Positions 1 through 7,450 of a stretch of DNA of 64,000 nucleotides are shown piece by piece. The translations under genes and the position numbers were made by a program. Positions within the stretch are counted from its first letter, which is position 1; the number at the start of each line of letters is the position of its first letter. The stretch is taken from NCBI GenBank assembly GCA_004557655.1, contig SFGJ01000010.1, positions 1 through 64,000 of the forward strand. The letters run 5' to 3'. Source of the DNA: Clostridiales bacterium (GTDB lineage: Bacteria > Bacillota > Clostridia > Oscillospirales > Oscillospiraceae). Under the pieces are notes generated by a model that was not told the DNA's origin, did no database searches, and saw only the letters and a list, made by a program, of their open reading frames with translations.

Positions 1-2
1 GC

Positions 3-68
3 TTTATCGGCTGGCTGTTGTCCGGTATTTTCGGAAAGGGGTGCAGCGGTTCATGCAATACGCAGTAG
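3..68 (+). CDS. C-terminal end of an unidentified membrane protein (cut by window edge)
   Basis: An open frame enters from the left edge and stops at TAG 66-68. The visible tail is hydrophobic and then turns Cys-rich (GCSGSC just before the stop). It overlaps the start of the ccdA-like gene by 16 bases, which suggests translational coupling in one operon. Only 21 residues are visible, too few to name a family; a small redox or metal-related membrane protein would fit the neighbours, but that is inference. Confidence 0.35.
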   Translation, partial: FIGWLLSGIFGKGCSGSCNTQ

Positions 69-715
69 CTTTCCTGGAGGGCATTATCACCTTCATATCC
101 CCTTGTCTGCTTCCTATGCTGCCGATCTATATTTCCTACTTTGCCGGAGGCGGTGAAAGAACCCCCGGCAAGACCCTGAAAGGGGCACTGGGATTTGTTA
201 CCGGCTTCACGGTTGTATTTGTAACCCTCGGTGCGCTGGCAGGAACGGTCGGCAGTGTTCTCCGGGAATATCAGACGGCAGTCAACATTGTTTCCGGTTT
301 GATCGTCATTGCCTTTGGACTGAATTTCCTGGGTGTGTTTAAGCTGAATCTGTTCAGAGGAAGTCACCGCTCTGTAAATACCGATAATATGGGGTTCTTC
401 TCTGCACTTCTGTTCGGCGTGATCTTCTCCATCGGATGGACACCCTGCGTTGGAGCCTTCCTCGGATCTGCACTGATGCTTGCTTCCCAACAGGCACATG
501 TGGTTGAAGGAATGCTGATGCTGCTTGCCTACTCTCTGGGCTTGGGGATTCCCTTTGTCTTTAGTGCTGTGCTGATCGATTATCTGAAAAGTGCATTCAA
601 CTGGATCAAGAAAAATTACAAAACCATCAATGCCGTCAGCGGTATCCTGCTTGTTCTGATTGGCGTTCTGATGGCAACCGGAACCATGGGAAAGCTGCTT
701 GGCCTGTTGGGATAA
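53..715 (+). CDS. ccdA: CcdA-type thiol-disulfide electron transporter
   Basis: A 220-residue polytopic membrane protein of the CcdA/DsbD-beta family, which carries electrons from cytoplasmic thioredoxin across the membrane to extracytoplasmic thioredoxin-like proteins. The two family cysteine motifs are visible: FISPCLLPMLP near residue 17 and IGWTPCVGAF near residue 130, with about six hydrophobic segments. ATG 53 is preferred over GTG 41 because the GTG overlaps the purine-rich AAGGGG that can serve as ribosome binding site. The tlpA-like gene follows after 9 bases and is its likely redox partner. Base composition appears lower in GC than the conjugation genes further right, so the pair may belong to a different element. 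Confidence 0.9.
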   Translation: MQYAVAFLEGIITFISPCLLPMLPIYISYFAGGGERTPGKTLKGALGFVTGFTVVFVTLGALAGTVGSVLREYQTAVNIVSGLIVIAFGLNFLGVFKLNLFRGSHRSVNTDNMGFFSALLFGVIFSIGWTPCVGAFLGSALMLASQQAHVVEGMLMLLAYSLGLGIPFVFSAVLIDYLKSAFNWIKKNYKTINAVSGILLVLIGVLMATGTMGKLLGLLG

Positions 716-724
716 GGAGGCAAC

Positions 725-1306
725 ATGAAAAATAAGAAAACATTCTTCATCATTGCGTTGGTCTTTGTTCTGCTGATTGGAGGAGCTACAGTGCTTTACC
801 GACAGCTTGGAAAGAACATTGCCGCGGAACAGCTGGCAACGCAAAGTACAAACCAGTCAGACGAGAGTGCTGCAGGTGAAACAGAGCAGAAAATCAAAGC
901 ACCGGATTTCACCGTATACGATGCTGATGGAAACGAAGTGCATCTTGCTGATTATATCGGGAAACCCATTGTTCTCAATTTCTGGGCAAGCTGGTGCGGC
1001 CCGTGTCAAAGCGAAATGCCGGACTTCCATGAGAAGTATCTGGAACTGGGAGATGATGTTCATTTCCTGATGATCAACATGACAGATGGCGCCAGGGAAA
1101 CAGTGGAATCTGCGTCTGCTTTTATTGCAAAAAACGGATACGCATTCCCGGTGTTCTATGACACAAAATCGGATGCTGCCTCAATCTACGGTGCTTACTC
1201 CCTGCCTACTACATTCTTCATCGATGCTGATGGCTATGCCATCGCCCAGGCAACCGGAGCGATTGATGCAGAAACGCTGCAACGAGGGCTTGATATGATC
1301 AAGTGA
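725..1306 (+). CDS. Membrane-anchored TlpA/ResA-like thioredoxin
   Basis: A 193-residue protein with an N-terminal hydrophobic anchor (residues about 6-25), a low-complexity linker, and a thioredoxin fold carrying WASWCGPC near residue 95 and a cis-proline loop (SLPTTFF) near residue 158. Such proteins reduce or repair disulfides outside the membrane using electrons supplied by CcdA. It follows ccdA by 9 bases with a GGAGG-type ribosome binding site, so the two are probably cotranscribed. The exact substrate cannot be told from sequence; TlpA, ResA and StoA-type proteins look alike at this level. Confidence 0.88.
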   Translation: MKNKKTFFIIALVFVLLIGGATVLYRQLGKNIAAEQLATQSTNQSDESAAGETEQKIKAPDFTVYDADGNEVHLADYIGKPIVLNFWASWCGPCQSEMPDFHEKYLELGDDVHFLMINMTDGARETVESASAFIAKNGYAFPVFYDTKSDAASIYGAYSLPTTFFIDADGYAIAQATGAIDAETLQRGLDMIK

Positions 1307-1397
1307 AAGAAAACTTCGTCACAATATGGAACTGCTATTGACACAGGCCGAATTTGTGGCAGTCATAGAATCCATGGTGAAGTAAATACAACAAGCA

Positions 1398-1433
1398 AGA
1401 GGCTCTCTCCGTGGTGGTGGGAGCCTCTCTTCA
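1398..1433 (+). terminator. Hairpin terminator after the ccdA-tlpA pair
   Basis: AGAGGCTC (1398-1405) pairs with GAGCCTCT (1421-1428) around a G-rich loop and is followed by a short pyrimidine run. It closes the plus-strand redox operon. The T tract is weak, so efficiency is uncertain. Confidence 0.55.
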
Positions 1434-1660
1434 TGCCTGGCGAAAATCTTTATATTGAAAAACTCGGCATTATCTTGATTTTTCGGTCGATTTTGCGTAT
1501 AATATTATTATTAGGGTGACAACCACCCGAAACAACTGTGTTGACCCTCCCATGGTGATTTATCACCACTGATAAGATTTTGATAAGCATCCATCGTACA
1601 GCTATAATAATATGGGCAATCAAAATAATCAGAATAGCAGGCGCAATATCTTCTAAACAA
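1434..1660. other. AT-rich intergenic DNA, candidate end of a mobile element
   Basis: No convincing gene lies here. The stretch is markedly AT-rich compared with both sides and holds small inverted repeats: AGGGTGACAACCACCC with a matching ...GTTGACCCT around 1514-1547, a perfect GGTGATTTATCACC at 1554-1567, and AAACAAAATTGTTT near 1655-1668. It ends inside the broken secreted-protein gene at 1653-1808. A recombination end (att site) of the element carrying ccdA-tlpA is a reasonable inference, but no recombinase or matching second end is in view. Confidence 0.4.
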
Positions 1661-1808
1661 AATTGTTTAATTTGCAAGTCCCTGCAACGAGGGTGAATGT
1701 GAACTTGGACAGGTCCAGGCCCACATCCGTCTCCGCTACCGCGCTCACAGGCAGCAGCGACAGGGCCAGCACCAGCGCCAGCAGCAGAGATAAGATTCGT
1801 TTTTTCAT
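1653..1808 (-). pseudogene. Truncated secreted protein gene downstream of a cobalamin riboswitch
   Basis: A 51-codon frame begins with a textbook signal peptide (MKKR, a Leu/Ala/Val core, then VSAVAE), followed by about 25 residues. It then runs into AT-rich sequence with composition unlike the start of the gene and stops. The gene has an upstream cobalamin riboswitch and terminator on the same strand. I read it as the 5' stub of a B12-regulated surface or substrate-binding protein, broken by insertion or deletion at about 1650-1690. The identity of the full protein cannot be told. Confidence 0.6.
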
Positions 1809-1894
1809 CTCTTTTTTCCTTTCATGTGTTTGTTATATTTGTGAGTGCCCGGGGGCGCTTGCACACGGGGCGGGGCGCGGGGTAGGATATTACC

Positions 1895-1987
1895 GGATTG
1901 CCACGGGCGTGGTGCGCCCTCGCAATGACAGAACTTGAAAGTTTTCCGTGTCATTCCGAGCCAGTGCGCACACTGGTGTGGGAATCC
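1895..1987. repeat. Long imperfect palindrome, probable dispersed intergenic repeat
   Basis: The left half starts GGATTGCCAC and ends with GCAATGACA; the right half starts TGTCATTCCGAG and ends with TGTGGGAATCC. The halves are imperfect reverse complements over about 37 bases with a short spacer. I recall similar GGATTGCCAC/TGTCATTGCGAG repeats as common between genes in Oscillospiraceae genomes; copy number in this genome cannot be seen here. Confidence 0.55.
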
Positions 1988-2056
1988 GTTTTTCCTTGGA
2001 AAGCGGGGCGGAGGGGTCTGCCGTCCTCCCCCGCCCCGGCGGCTTGAAATGGCTAT

Positions 2057-2093
2057 CATGCTTTCCATGGAAAGCATGAGGCAGTACTGCCTC
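2057..2093. repeat. Two perfect palindromes back to back
   Basis: A perfect 22-base palindrome centred on CCATGG occupies 2057-2078 and a perfect 16-base palindrome, GAGGCAGTACTGCCTC, occupies 2078-2093, sharing one base. They lie just downstream (minus strand) of the riboswitch terminator, in the leader of the broken secreted-protein gene. They could be part of a dispersed repeat or a protein-binding site. Confidence 0.55.
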
Positions 2094-2095
2094 GG

Positions 2096-2132
2096 CAAAA
2101 AATCACCCGGCCGCCAAAAAGCAGCCGGGTGA
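2096..2132 (-). terminator. Terminator of the cobalamin riboswitch
   Basis: On the minus strand TCACCCGGC pairs with GCCGGGTGA (9 bp), followed by six T residues. It sits immediately 3' of the riboswitch aptamer, the expected arrangement for ligand-controlled transcription termination. Confidence 0.8.
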
Positions 2133-2295
2133 AGCGTTCGCACAACAGCTTTGGCCCCGGTACTGGCAGCGGCCCGGGAGCAGCGTATTGCGTATCTGGC
2201 TTAGCCGAATAAACCGGCATCACAGTGACCGTCTCGCGGGGATTTTCACCCCATTCCGCCGCCGGGATAAACCCGGCTCACGCTGTCCCGTTATT
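2130..2295 (-). promoter_or_regulatory. Cobalamin (B12) riboswitch
   Basis: Read on the minus strand, this region carries hallmark cobalamin-aptamer elements in order: GGGGTGAAAATCCCC, a GACGGTCACTGTGATGCC segment matching the conserved CCACTGTGA core, and an AAGCCAGATACGC segment matching the B12-box region. A terminator follows directly. Binding of a cobalamin would be expected to shut off the downstream gene, which here is only a stub (1653-1808), so the switch appears orphaned. Confidence 0.85.
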
Positions 2296-2347
2296 TTGTT
2301 TTCTTTATTATACTACGCAATGCACAATATTTCAATAGGAAAAAACA

Positions 2348-2470
2348 TCATTCCTCCCCATACCACCCCGGCCTGGCCGCCTGCGTGAAACCGTTGCTGC
2401 AAGAGAGCGTCACCCCGCCCGCCCCGGCGGCGCAATGCACCACCAGCAGCCGCCCCTGCCCGTCACGGCA
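2348..2470 (-). pseudogene. C-terminal scrap of a probable NlpC/P60 cell-wall hydrolase
   Basis: About 40 residues in frame (beginning CRDGQGRLLVVHCA and ending GFTQAARPGWYGEE, stop 2348-2350) resemble, from memory, the tail of NlpC/P60-type hydrolases, where a VVHCA segment and a final Gly-Phe-Thr...Arg-Pro stretch are common. Upstream of about 2470 the frame loses any resemblance and instead lies antisense to an XRE fragment. The catalytic part is absent. The family assignment rests on motif resemblance only. Confidence 0.45.
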
Positions 2471-2602
2471 CACAACTTCACGCTGGATGTGTTCTTCGAT
2501 ATTGCGGATGCACTGGAAGTTGATCCTGCCGATCTCATCAGCGCGTCTATGATCCCCGACAAGATGCTCAAAGGACGTGAAACACGGAATACTGCCGAAT
2601 AA
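2465..2602 (+). pseudogene. C-terminal fragment of an XRE-family regulator
   Basis: In frame with the TAA at 2600-2602 the plus strand reads FTLDVFFDIADALEVDPADL and then a polar tail. This is typical of the last helices of XRE/Cro-type helix-turn-helix repressors ('...ADALEVDPADLI'). The DNA-binding helices that should precede it are missing: upstream of about 2465 the frame runs antisense into the hydrolase scrap. It appears to be a remnant created at a recombination or deletion junction. Confidence 0.6.
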
Positions 2603-2645
2603 AAAATGAAGGGTGTATCGAGCGATACACCCTTCATCAATTTTT
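2601..2645. terminator. Bidirectional terminator
   Basis: TGAAGGGTGTATCG (2607-2620) and CGATACACCCTTCA (2623-2636) form a perfect 14-bp stem with a 2-base turn. An A6 run precedes it and T5 follows, so it can terminate both the plus-strand XRE remnant and the minus-strand gene at 2647-2910. Confidence 0.85.
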
Positions 2646-2646
2646 A

Positions 2647-2910
2647 TTACGTTCTCCGTGCCAGTGTCTGCGTATGCAGGAGGGCATCCATCAGCATCCG
2701 TCCGTCCTCGCGGTCGCTCCACCAATATGGGCGAAGGAACAACAGCGCATTCTCCAGCCAAACATAATCGTCCCTCGTCAGTGCATGGCTTTGGAGTCCT
2801 TCGCTGATCCGGGTATACGATTCCCTGACCTTTTCACTGGCGTGTTCCCGCACCAAATAGGCGTTGAGCAGACCAGTAATTACAGATACTTCTTCGTCGG
2901 TATAGAACAT
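2647..2910 (-). CDS. Small hypothetical protein
   Basis: An 87-residue acidic, probably helical protein starting MFYTDEEVSVITG. The start at 2910 has a clear ribosome binding site (GGAGG, 6-base spacing), and the gene ends exactly at a strong terminator, so it is likely real. No catalytic or DNA-binding motif was recognised. It is the last gene on the left side of the conjugation block, separated from the HTH gene by about 200 bases. Function unknown. Confidence 0.6.
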   Translation of the reverse strand: MFYTDEEVSVITGLLNAYLVREHASEKVRESYTRISEGLQSHALTRDDYVWLENALLFLRPYWWSDREDGRMLMDALLHTQTLARRT

Positions 2911-3064
2911 GACTATCCTCCCTGTAGACAAACACACAGGCCAGAGTATAGCACATTTACTCTGCGTCTACAAGAAGTCTTGTCTCATTCTTTCCTCTGT
3001 CTTAGTACCTCCGATAGAGTGAGTTCTTCTGGATGTGCCATGATGACGCTACCCTTATGACAGC

Positions 3065-3105
3065 CTGAAAGCGCACTTCCCCCTTGGCGGAAAGTGCGCT
3101 TTTTC
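3065..3105. terminator. Terminator at the 3' end of the conjugation operon
   Basis: AAGCGCACTT (3069-3078) pairs with AAGTGCGCTT (3092-3101), followed by T5 on the plus strand and an A/T-rich edge on the minus strand. It lies 5 bases beyond the stop of the minus-strand HTH gene. Between here and 2910 I see only an 18-codon frame (2985-3041, minus) of doubtful meaning. Confidence 0.6.
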
Positions 3106-3109
3106 CTGC

Positions 3110-3367
3110 CTATTTGAGCCGATAAAAATTGCTGGTCAAGCTGCCGTTGGGACGACGGCGGTGGGTGCGTTCCAGAAAACCATGATGTTCCAAGTCACTT
3201 AATGCCCGCTGCACGGTGCGGCGGGACAGCTTCAAGTCCTCCGCAATCCTGCGGACGCTGGGCCAGCAGGTGCCGTCGGCGTTGGAGCGGTCCTTGAGGT
3301 ACATATAGACCGTCTTGGCCCGGTGGGATAATTCCTGATCCGCATAGATGCTTCCAAAGTAACTCAT
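3110..3367 (-). CDS. Winged helix-turn-helix protein of Tn1549-type elements
   Basis: An 85-residue basic protein with a helix-turn-helix core (residues about 35-60: WPSVRRIAEDLKLSRRTVQRA) and a beta-wing rich in Arg, as in replication-initiator/GntR-like winged helix domains. Its ATG overlaps the stop of virD4 by four bases (ATGA), so it is translationally coupled as the last gene of the transfer operon. Related small HTH proteins are commonly found next to VirD4 in Tn1549-like elements. It may regulate the element; no target site can be assigned. Confidence 0.8.
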   Translation of the reverse strand: MSYFGSIYADQELSHRAKTVYMYLKDRSNADGTCWPSVRRIAEDLKLSRRTVQRALSDLEHHGFLERTHRRRPNGSLTSNFYRLK

Positions 3368-5136
3368 GTCTTTGTGTCCTCATTGTAAAGTCCCATTGCC
3401 GAATAGGGGCTTCTCCTCTCGGCAACAGGTGCTTGCTGCACCTGCGTAGGTTGGGTGCCCTTCTTTCCGTAGGCCCGGTCGATGCGGAGGAATAGTTCCT
3501 GTCGACTGGCGTAGGTTACAGGTCGAGAGGCATGCTCCGGGGTAATGTACGGCTCACCAAAGGTAATGCCCCAGTCGAGAAACAGGCGCAGCTTTGCCTG
3601 CATAGGATGCGTCCCCGTTTTCATGACCACAAAGCTGCCTTTGGGGATGGATTTCAGTTCGTCCGGCGTCATGAGGGGTCGCTCCATCATCTGCAAGCTC
3701 TGGCTGGGATCATTTTTACTTCTGCTGACCGAGCCGGACAATACCGTGCGGCTGCCCAGTGCCTTGGAGAGCTGCTCCGCCGTCTGGCTGTTGGGGGCGA
3801 AGCCGCCGAAGATGGTATCCTGGCAGTTATCGGTCAATATCTCTGCCCCCTCTCGCCCATAGTTTTTCTCCAGCTGCGCCAGCGCCTGGATGATAGGTAC
3901 CATGGTCAGCCCACGGGAGCGCCCTGCGCTGAACAGCGGCAGGATGTCAAAGGCGGGCATGGTCCCCAGCTCGTCGCAGAAGAACACAACACGACCCGGC
4001 AGCCGTCCGCCGTTTTCATCCGCCACGGCGAACAGCTCCCGTGCCAGCGTCTGGATCATCAAGCCCGCCATGAAGTTCTTGGTCTGATCCTCCTCCGGCA
4101 AAATTAGAAAGATGGCAGACTTCTCCGTAGCAAACCGCTCAGCGTTCATGGTGCTGTCAAAACACAGCACCTGCTCCAGCTCGGAGTCCAGAAAGGCGTT
4201 GAGGCGAGACAATACCGTGCTCATGACCGAGGCCATGGCCTGGTCGGATGTGTTCAGCGCCGCCCCGGCAAACCACCGTGCCTTGTGCTCCGGGGGCAGC
4301 TTTTCCATGAGGATGGTAAACCAGTTTTTGCCCCGTACCCCCGAGGGGGCCAGCAGTTCCTGCACCAGCTTGAACACGGACACGATGTGCCGCCGCTCCT
4401 GTTTTCTTTCCGGCGGCAGAAATTCTGCCAGCAAGAGCACCACGGAAGTCAATAGTCCCTCTGCGGCATCGTAGAAATAGGCGTTCTGGCCGTAGTCTGC
4501 ATCCCCATTCGGTGACACGATGGTCTTGGCCAGGATCTTGGCGTACTTCTCCGCCTTGGCACGGGCGGCAAGGTTGTCTGTGGCCTGCGCCGCATCCATG
4601 TAGTGATTGATGAGCGTCATAAGGTTGTAGCCATCCGAGCGGGTAGGGTTACGCAGATCCACCACGGATACATGGTAGCCGTAGTATTTTTCCGCAATGG
4701 CGCCGTAGTTGCGAGCCAAGTCGCCCTTGGTATCCAATGCCAGAAAGCTCATGCCGCTGGCACAGGCATATTCCAAATTGGGATATAGAAAATAGGCCGT
4801 TTTGCCCACGCCGGATGCGCCGATCATAAGGCAATGCACATCGTCCTTATCTACCAGTGCGATGATACCACGCTTATGGCTGATGCTGCCCAGCACCAGC
4901 CCCTGCACTTCCGGGCGGCGCAGCCCATTGCGCCAGTTCGCAACTTGAAACGGCACAAGGGCATAGGTCTTGCGGATCTCCGCATCGGTAGCCCACCGCG
5001 CCGTGCCATGCTGGCCGTCGCCTACGGTTTTGGATTTGATGTTGTTGAGGGTGTAGCGGTTATTCAGCAGCGTCAGGCAGCCTATGACCGCCGCCATGAC
5101 GCCGCCCGCTGCAAGGAGGATCCATAGATTACCCAT
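3364..5136 (-). CDS. virD4: VirD4-like type IV coupling protein (CD1115 family)
   Basis: A 590-residue coupling ATPase that brings relaxase-bound DNA to the conjugation channel. Two N-terminal hydrophobic segments are followed by Walker A (GASGVGKT, residues about 106-113) and Walker B (VVFFCDELG, about 383-391). The longer open frame upstream overlaps the TOPRIM gene; ATG 5136 is chosen because it gives MGNLW plus a membrane anchor and only an 8-base overlap with the preceding stop. Length and motifs match the CD1115 family of Tn1549-like elements. It lies downstream of the relaxase and TOPRIM genes in one run. Confidence 0.95.
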   Translation of the reverse strand: MGNLWILLAAGGVMAAVIGCLTLLNNRYTLNNIKSKTVGDGQHGTARWATDAEIRKTYALVPFQVANWRNGLRRPEVQGLVLGSISHKRGIIALVDKDDVHCLMIGASGVGKTAYFLYPNLEYACASGMSFLALDTKGDLARNYGAIAEKYYGYHVSVVDLRNPTRSDGYNLMTLINHYMDAAQATDNLAARAKAEKYAKILAKTIVSPNGDADYGQNAYFYDAAEGLLTSVVLLLAEFLPPERKQERRHIVSVFKLVQELLAPSGVRGKNWFTILMEKLPPEHKARWFAGAALNTSDQAMASVMSTVLSRLNAFLDSELEQVLCFDSTMNAERFATEKSAIFLILPEEDQTKNFMAGLMIQTLARELFAVADENGGRLPGRVVFFCDELGTMPAFDILPLFSAGRSRGLTMVPIIQALAQLEKNYGREGAEILTDNCQDTIFGGFAPNSQTAEQLSKALGSRTVLSGSVSRSKNDPSQSLQMMERPLMTPDELKSIPKGSFVVMKTGTHPMQAKLRLFLDWGITFGEPYITPEHASRPVTYASRQELFLRIDRAYGKKGTQPTQVQQAPVAERRSPYSAMGLYNEDTKT

Positions 5137-6028
5137 GGCCACCTCGCTTCGCCCGCAGGTCATCGTTCCAGTCCTTCCCCTCCGGACGCAGGCGCTCCAC
5201 ATCGTAGCCCATATCCTCCAGGGTATCCAGCATACCGTCGCAAGCATCCTCACCCGCCTCGTCATTATCCAAACAGAGGTACACCGTGTCCAGCTTCGGG
5301 TTCTGCCGCAGGCGCTCCAGTACGGGCTGGATGGAGGTGCCGCAGCAGGCCACATAGCTGTGCTCCAGCCAGCCTGCCGGGTAGAGGGTAATGTGAGACA
5401 GTAGATCAATGGGTGCTTCAAAGACATAGAGGGAACGGTCCGTCCCGTTTTTGTGGAAGCTGTGTTTTATGTCGCTGCCCTCCACATTGATGCGGAATAC
5501 TTTGCCTTGGGAACTGGTGCTGCGCAGATGTGCGTGCCGGGCTGCGCCGTTTTCATCCAGCCCTACAAACACGCAGTTGTGGTGTGGGTCGTCCTCATAG
5601 AGCAGCTTCTCCTGCACAAACGCCGTGACCACATCCCGGTCGATGCACCTGTGTTTGGTGAGATAGGCATACATCCTGCGCATAGTCAAGTAAGGCTTCG
5701 GCAGCGCAAAGGGCTTTGGCTCCTGCGGCTCCGGTTCCTGCTTTGCGATGGGAATGATGCCCTTTCCGTCTCGGCCCAGCAGCATGGACACAGCTTCCGG
5801 GAAGGTCTTGTCATAGAACTGCCGCACGAAGCTGATGGCGTGTCCGCCCCTCCGCGCAACATGATCATACCACCTATTGCCACGCACAGTGATGCTGTGG
5901 TCGCTGGCCAGCCGGTACTCCCGTCCAGCCTGGAGGAGCTTTTCGCCCCGGTCACGCAAAAAAGATGGCAGGTCAACCTCGTTGGCCTGCCGTTTTTCTG
6001 CGGATGTGAAATATACAAATTTACCCAT
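5129..6028 (-). CDS. DUF3991/TOPRIM domain protein
   Basis: A 299-residue protein with an N-terminal DUF3991-like region, a middle segment ending in VFEAPIDLLS, and a TOPRIM-type acidic motif LCLDNDEAGEDA near residue 255. TOPRIM proteins of this sort accompany relaxases in Tn1549-type elements and resemble the catalytic part of DnaG-like primases, so a role in processing or priming the transferred strand is likely but not proven. The gene overlaps virD4 by 8 bases and follows the relaxase by 15 bases. Confidence 0.88.
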   Translation of the reverse strand: MGKFVYFTSAEKRQANEVDLPSFLRDRGEKLLQAGREYRLASDHSITVRGNRWYDHVARRGGHAISFVRQFYDKTFPEAVSMLLGRDGKGIIPIAKQEPEPQEPKPFALPKPYLTMRRMYAYLTKHRCIDRDVVTAFVQEKLLYEDDPHHNCVFVGLDENGAARHAHLRSTSSQGKVFRINVEGSDIKHSFHKNGTDRSLYVFEAPIDLLSHITLYPAGWLEHSYVACCGTSIQPVLERLRQNPKLDTVYLCLDNDEAGEDACDGMLDTLEDMGYDVERLRPEGKDWNDDLRAKRGGHG

Positions 6029-6043
6029 GCATTATACCTCCTG

Positions 6044-7447
6044 TTACATGGTGTTGTCGTTGACATGGTGAAGCCGCTCGTCTTCGTGGTCATCTCGCTT
6101 GTGTCCCAAGGCCATGCGCTTCTCCTGCAGCCGTCTGCGGCGCTTGGAGTCGATTCGCAGCGCAGGTGGGATGACCGGCATACTCGTCCTAAATATCTGC
6201 CCCATATGATGCAGCAGCCGCATGACCACATTTGCCGGAATATGCCTTGCAGACACAGTTTCTCCCACTGACTGCACATCAACAGAGCCACGGATAGGCG
6301 GCGTTTTCTCTGTCGATTGCTTTTCCTCCGGCTCCGTACTGTCAGCAGACGGGGAAAACGAGATGTCCTCTGCCTCTCGGATGATCCAGTTTTTAAGAGA
6401 ACGAAACTCCTTTCGCTGCGTCAGCGGCTGGCGAGGCGGTGTGTTCCGCCCATAGTAGCCCGCAATCTCGTCTTTCAGTTTCCACCATTGGTCGTAGCAA
6501 GCCGCCACCTCCGGGAGCTGCGCCAGCCGCTCCACAATGGCATCCACCTGTGCCTTGACCGATTTTGGCAGATAGGAATAGACATGTTTGCCGCCGACCT
6601 GCGCCAGTGCCTGGGAGAGTTCTTGCAGCTCTTTCGCAAGCCCGGGGTCATCGGCAGCACCGGTTTCCAACGCCCGAATGCGCTCCAGTAACAATGCCTT
6701 GGCGGTTTGTATACTCTCCTTGTAGGCGGCATCCTTCTGAATGTAAAGCTCCGTCATCTCATCCCGAAAAATTTCGTTCGTCATCTTGGACCGAATCGAT
6801 GCGATCCCCTTTTGCGTTAGAAACCCCGCCTTGGGATCGTCCGACCACGCCATCATGTGTATGTGAGGATGGTGGCCCTCGTCGTGATATGCCGCATACC
6901 AACGAAACTTCTCCGGTGGAATACGCATGGCCTCCGCAATGGAGTGGCTCTCCTGCTTCAATAGGTTCTGCCATGTGGCTGCTTTGCTGTATCCCAGGCG
7001 CTCCGCATCCTCCCGCCGCAGGGAGAAAATGAAGGTCCACACTTTTCCGGCGTGAGTCTCCAGTTCATTCTTTGCCGCCTTGAGATCCGTAACATCCGCC
7101 GCACTGAATAGCCCGTGACCGCCGCGCTTTTCCGCCCGGGGTCGGTTGGCGATGTAGGCCATATAGCCGCTCTCGGATTCCAATTCATGTAGATGCGTGT
7201 CCAGCGCAGCAGCAATAAACGCAGACGCCGTACCCCGGTTGGGCGTCTGTAGGTAGTCGCTGTATTCGAACAATTCCTTTGCATCCGGGAAGCCCTTCAG
7301 CAGCTTTGTGAGGAACTGCATCTGTTTTTTAGTCACCGGCTCGGTGCTTTGAATGACCTCCACGCCGTCTCGCTTGGCAACATACTCCATGTATCTTGCC
7401 GCACGGCCTCCTTGGATGTACCCGCTTTTCTGTATCAGCCGTGCCAT
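6044..7447 (-). CDS. MobP-type relaxase
   Basis: A 467-residue relaxase expected to nick one strand at oriT and pilot it into the recipient. The N-terminal half carries the metal-binding histidine motif HHPHIHMMAW (residues about 192-200), diagnostic of relaxases; Tyr residues near the N terminus (Y10, Y19) are candidates for the nicking residue. The C-terminal third is charged and less conserved. The MobC-like gene lies 3 bases upstream and a putative oriT just beyond it, the usual relaxosome order. Confidence 0.92.
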   Translation of the reverse strand: MARLIQKSGYIQGGRAARYMEYVAKRDGVEVIQSTEPVTKKQMQFLTKLLKGFPDAKELFEYSDYLQTPNRGTASAFIAAALDTHLHELESESGYMAYIANRPRAEKRGGHGLFSAADVTDLKAAKNELETHAGKVWTFIFSLRREDAERLGYSKAATWQNLLKQESHSIAEAMRIPPEKFRWYAAYHDEGHHPHIHMMAWSDDPKAGFLTQKGIASIRSKMTNEIFRDEMTELYIQKDAAYKESIQTAKALLLERIRALETGAADDPGLAKELQELSQALAQVGGKHVYSYLPKSVKAQVDAIVERLAQLPEVAACYDQWWKLKDEIAGYYGRNTPPRQPLTQRKEFRSLKNWIIREAEDISFSPSADSTEPEEKQSTEKTPPIRGSVDVQSVGETVSARHIPANVVMRLLHHMGQIFRTSMPVIPPALRIDSKRRRRLQEKRMALGHKRDDHEDERLHHVNDNTM

Positions 7448-7450
7448 CGG

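Noticed and set aside
1326..1385. A 19-codon plus-strand frame (MELLLTQAEF...) after tlpA
   Set aside because: Too short to support; no ribosome binding site of note.
1450..1677. A 75-codon minus-strand frame in AT-rich DNA
   Set aside because: It overlaps the candidate element end and shows no ribosome binding site or family resemblance.
2348..2761. A 137-codon minus-strand frame as a single gene
   Set aside because: Only its last 40 codons look protein-like; the upstream part is antisense to an XRE fragment and overlaps the terminator and the 87-residue gene.
2985..3041. An 18-codon minus-strand frame (MAHPEELTLSEV...)
   Set aside because: It looks protein-like but is too short to call; it could be the stub of a lost gene.
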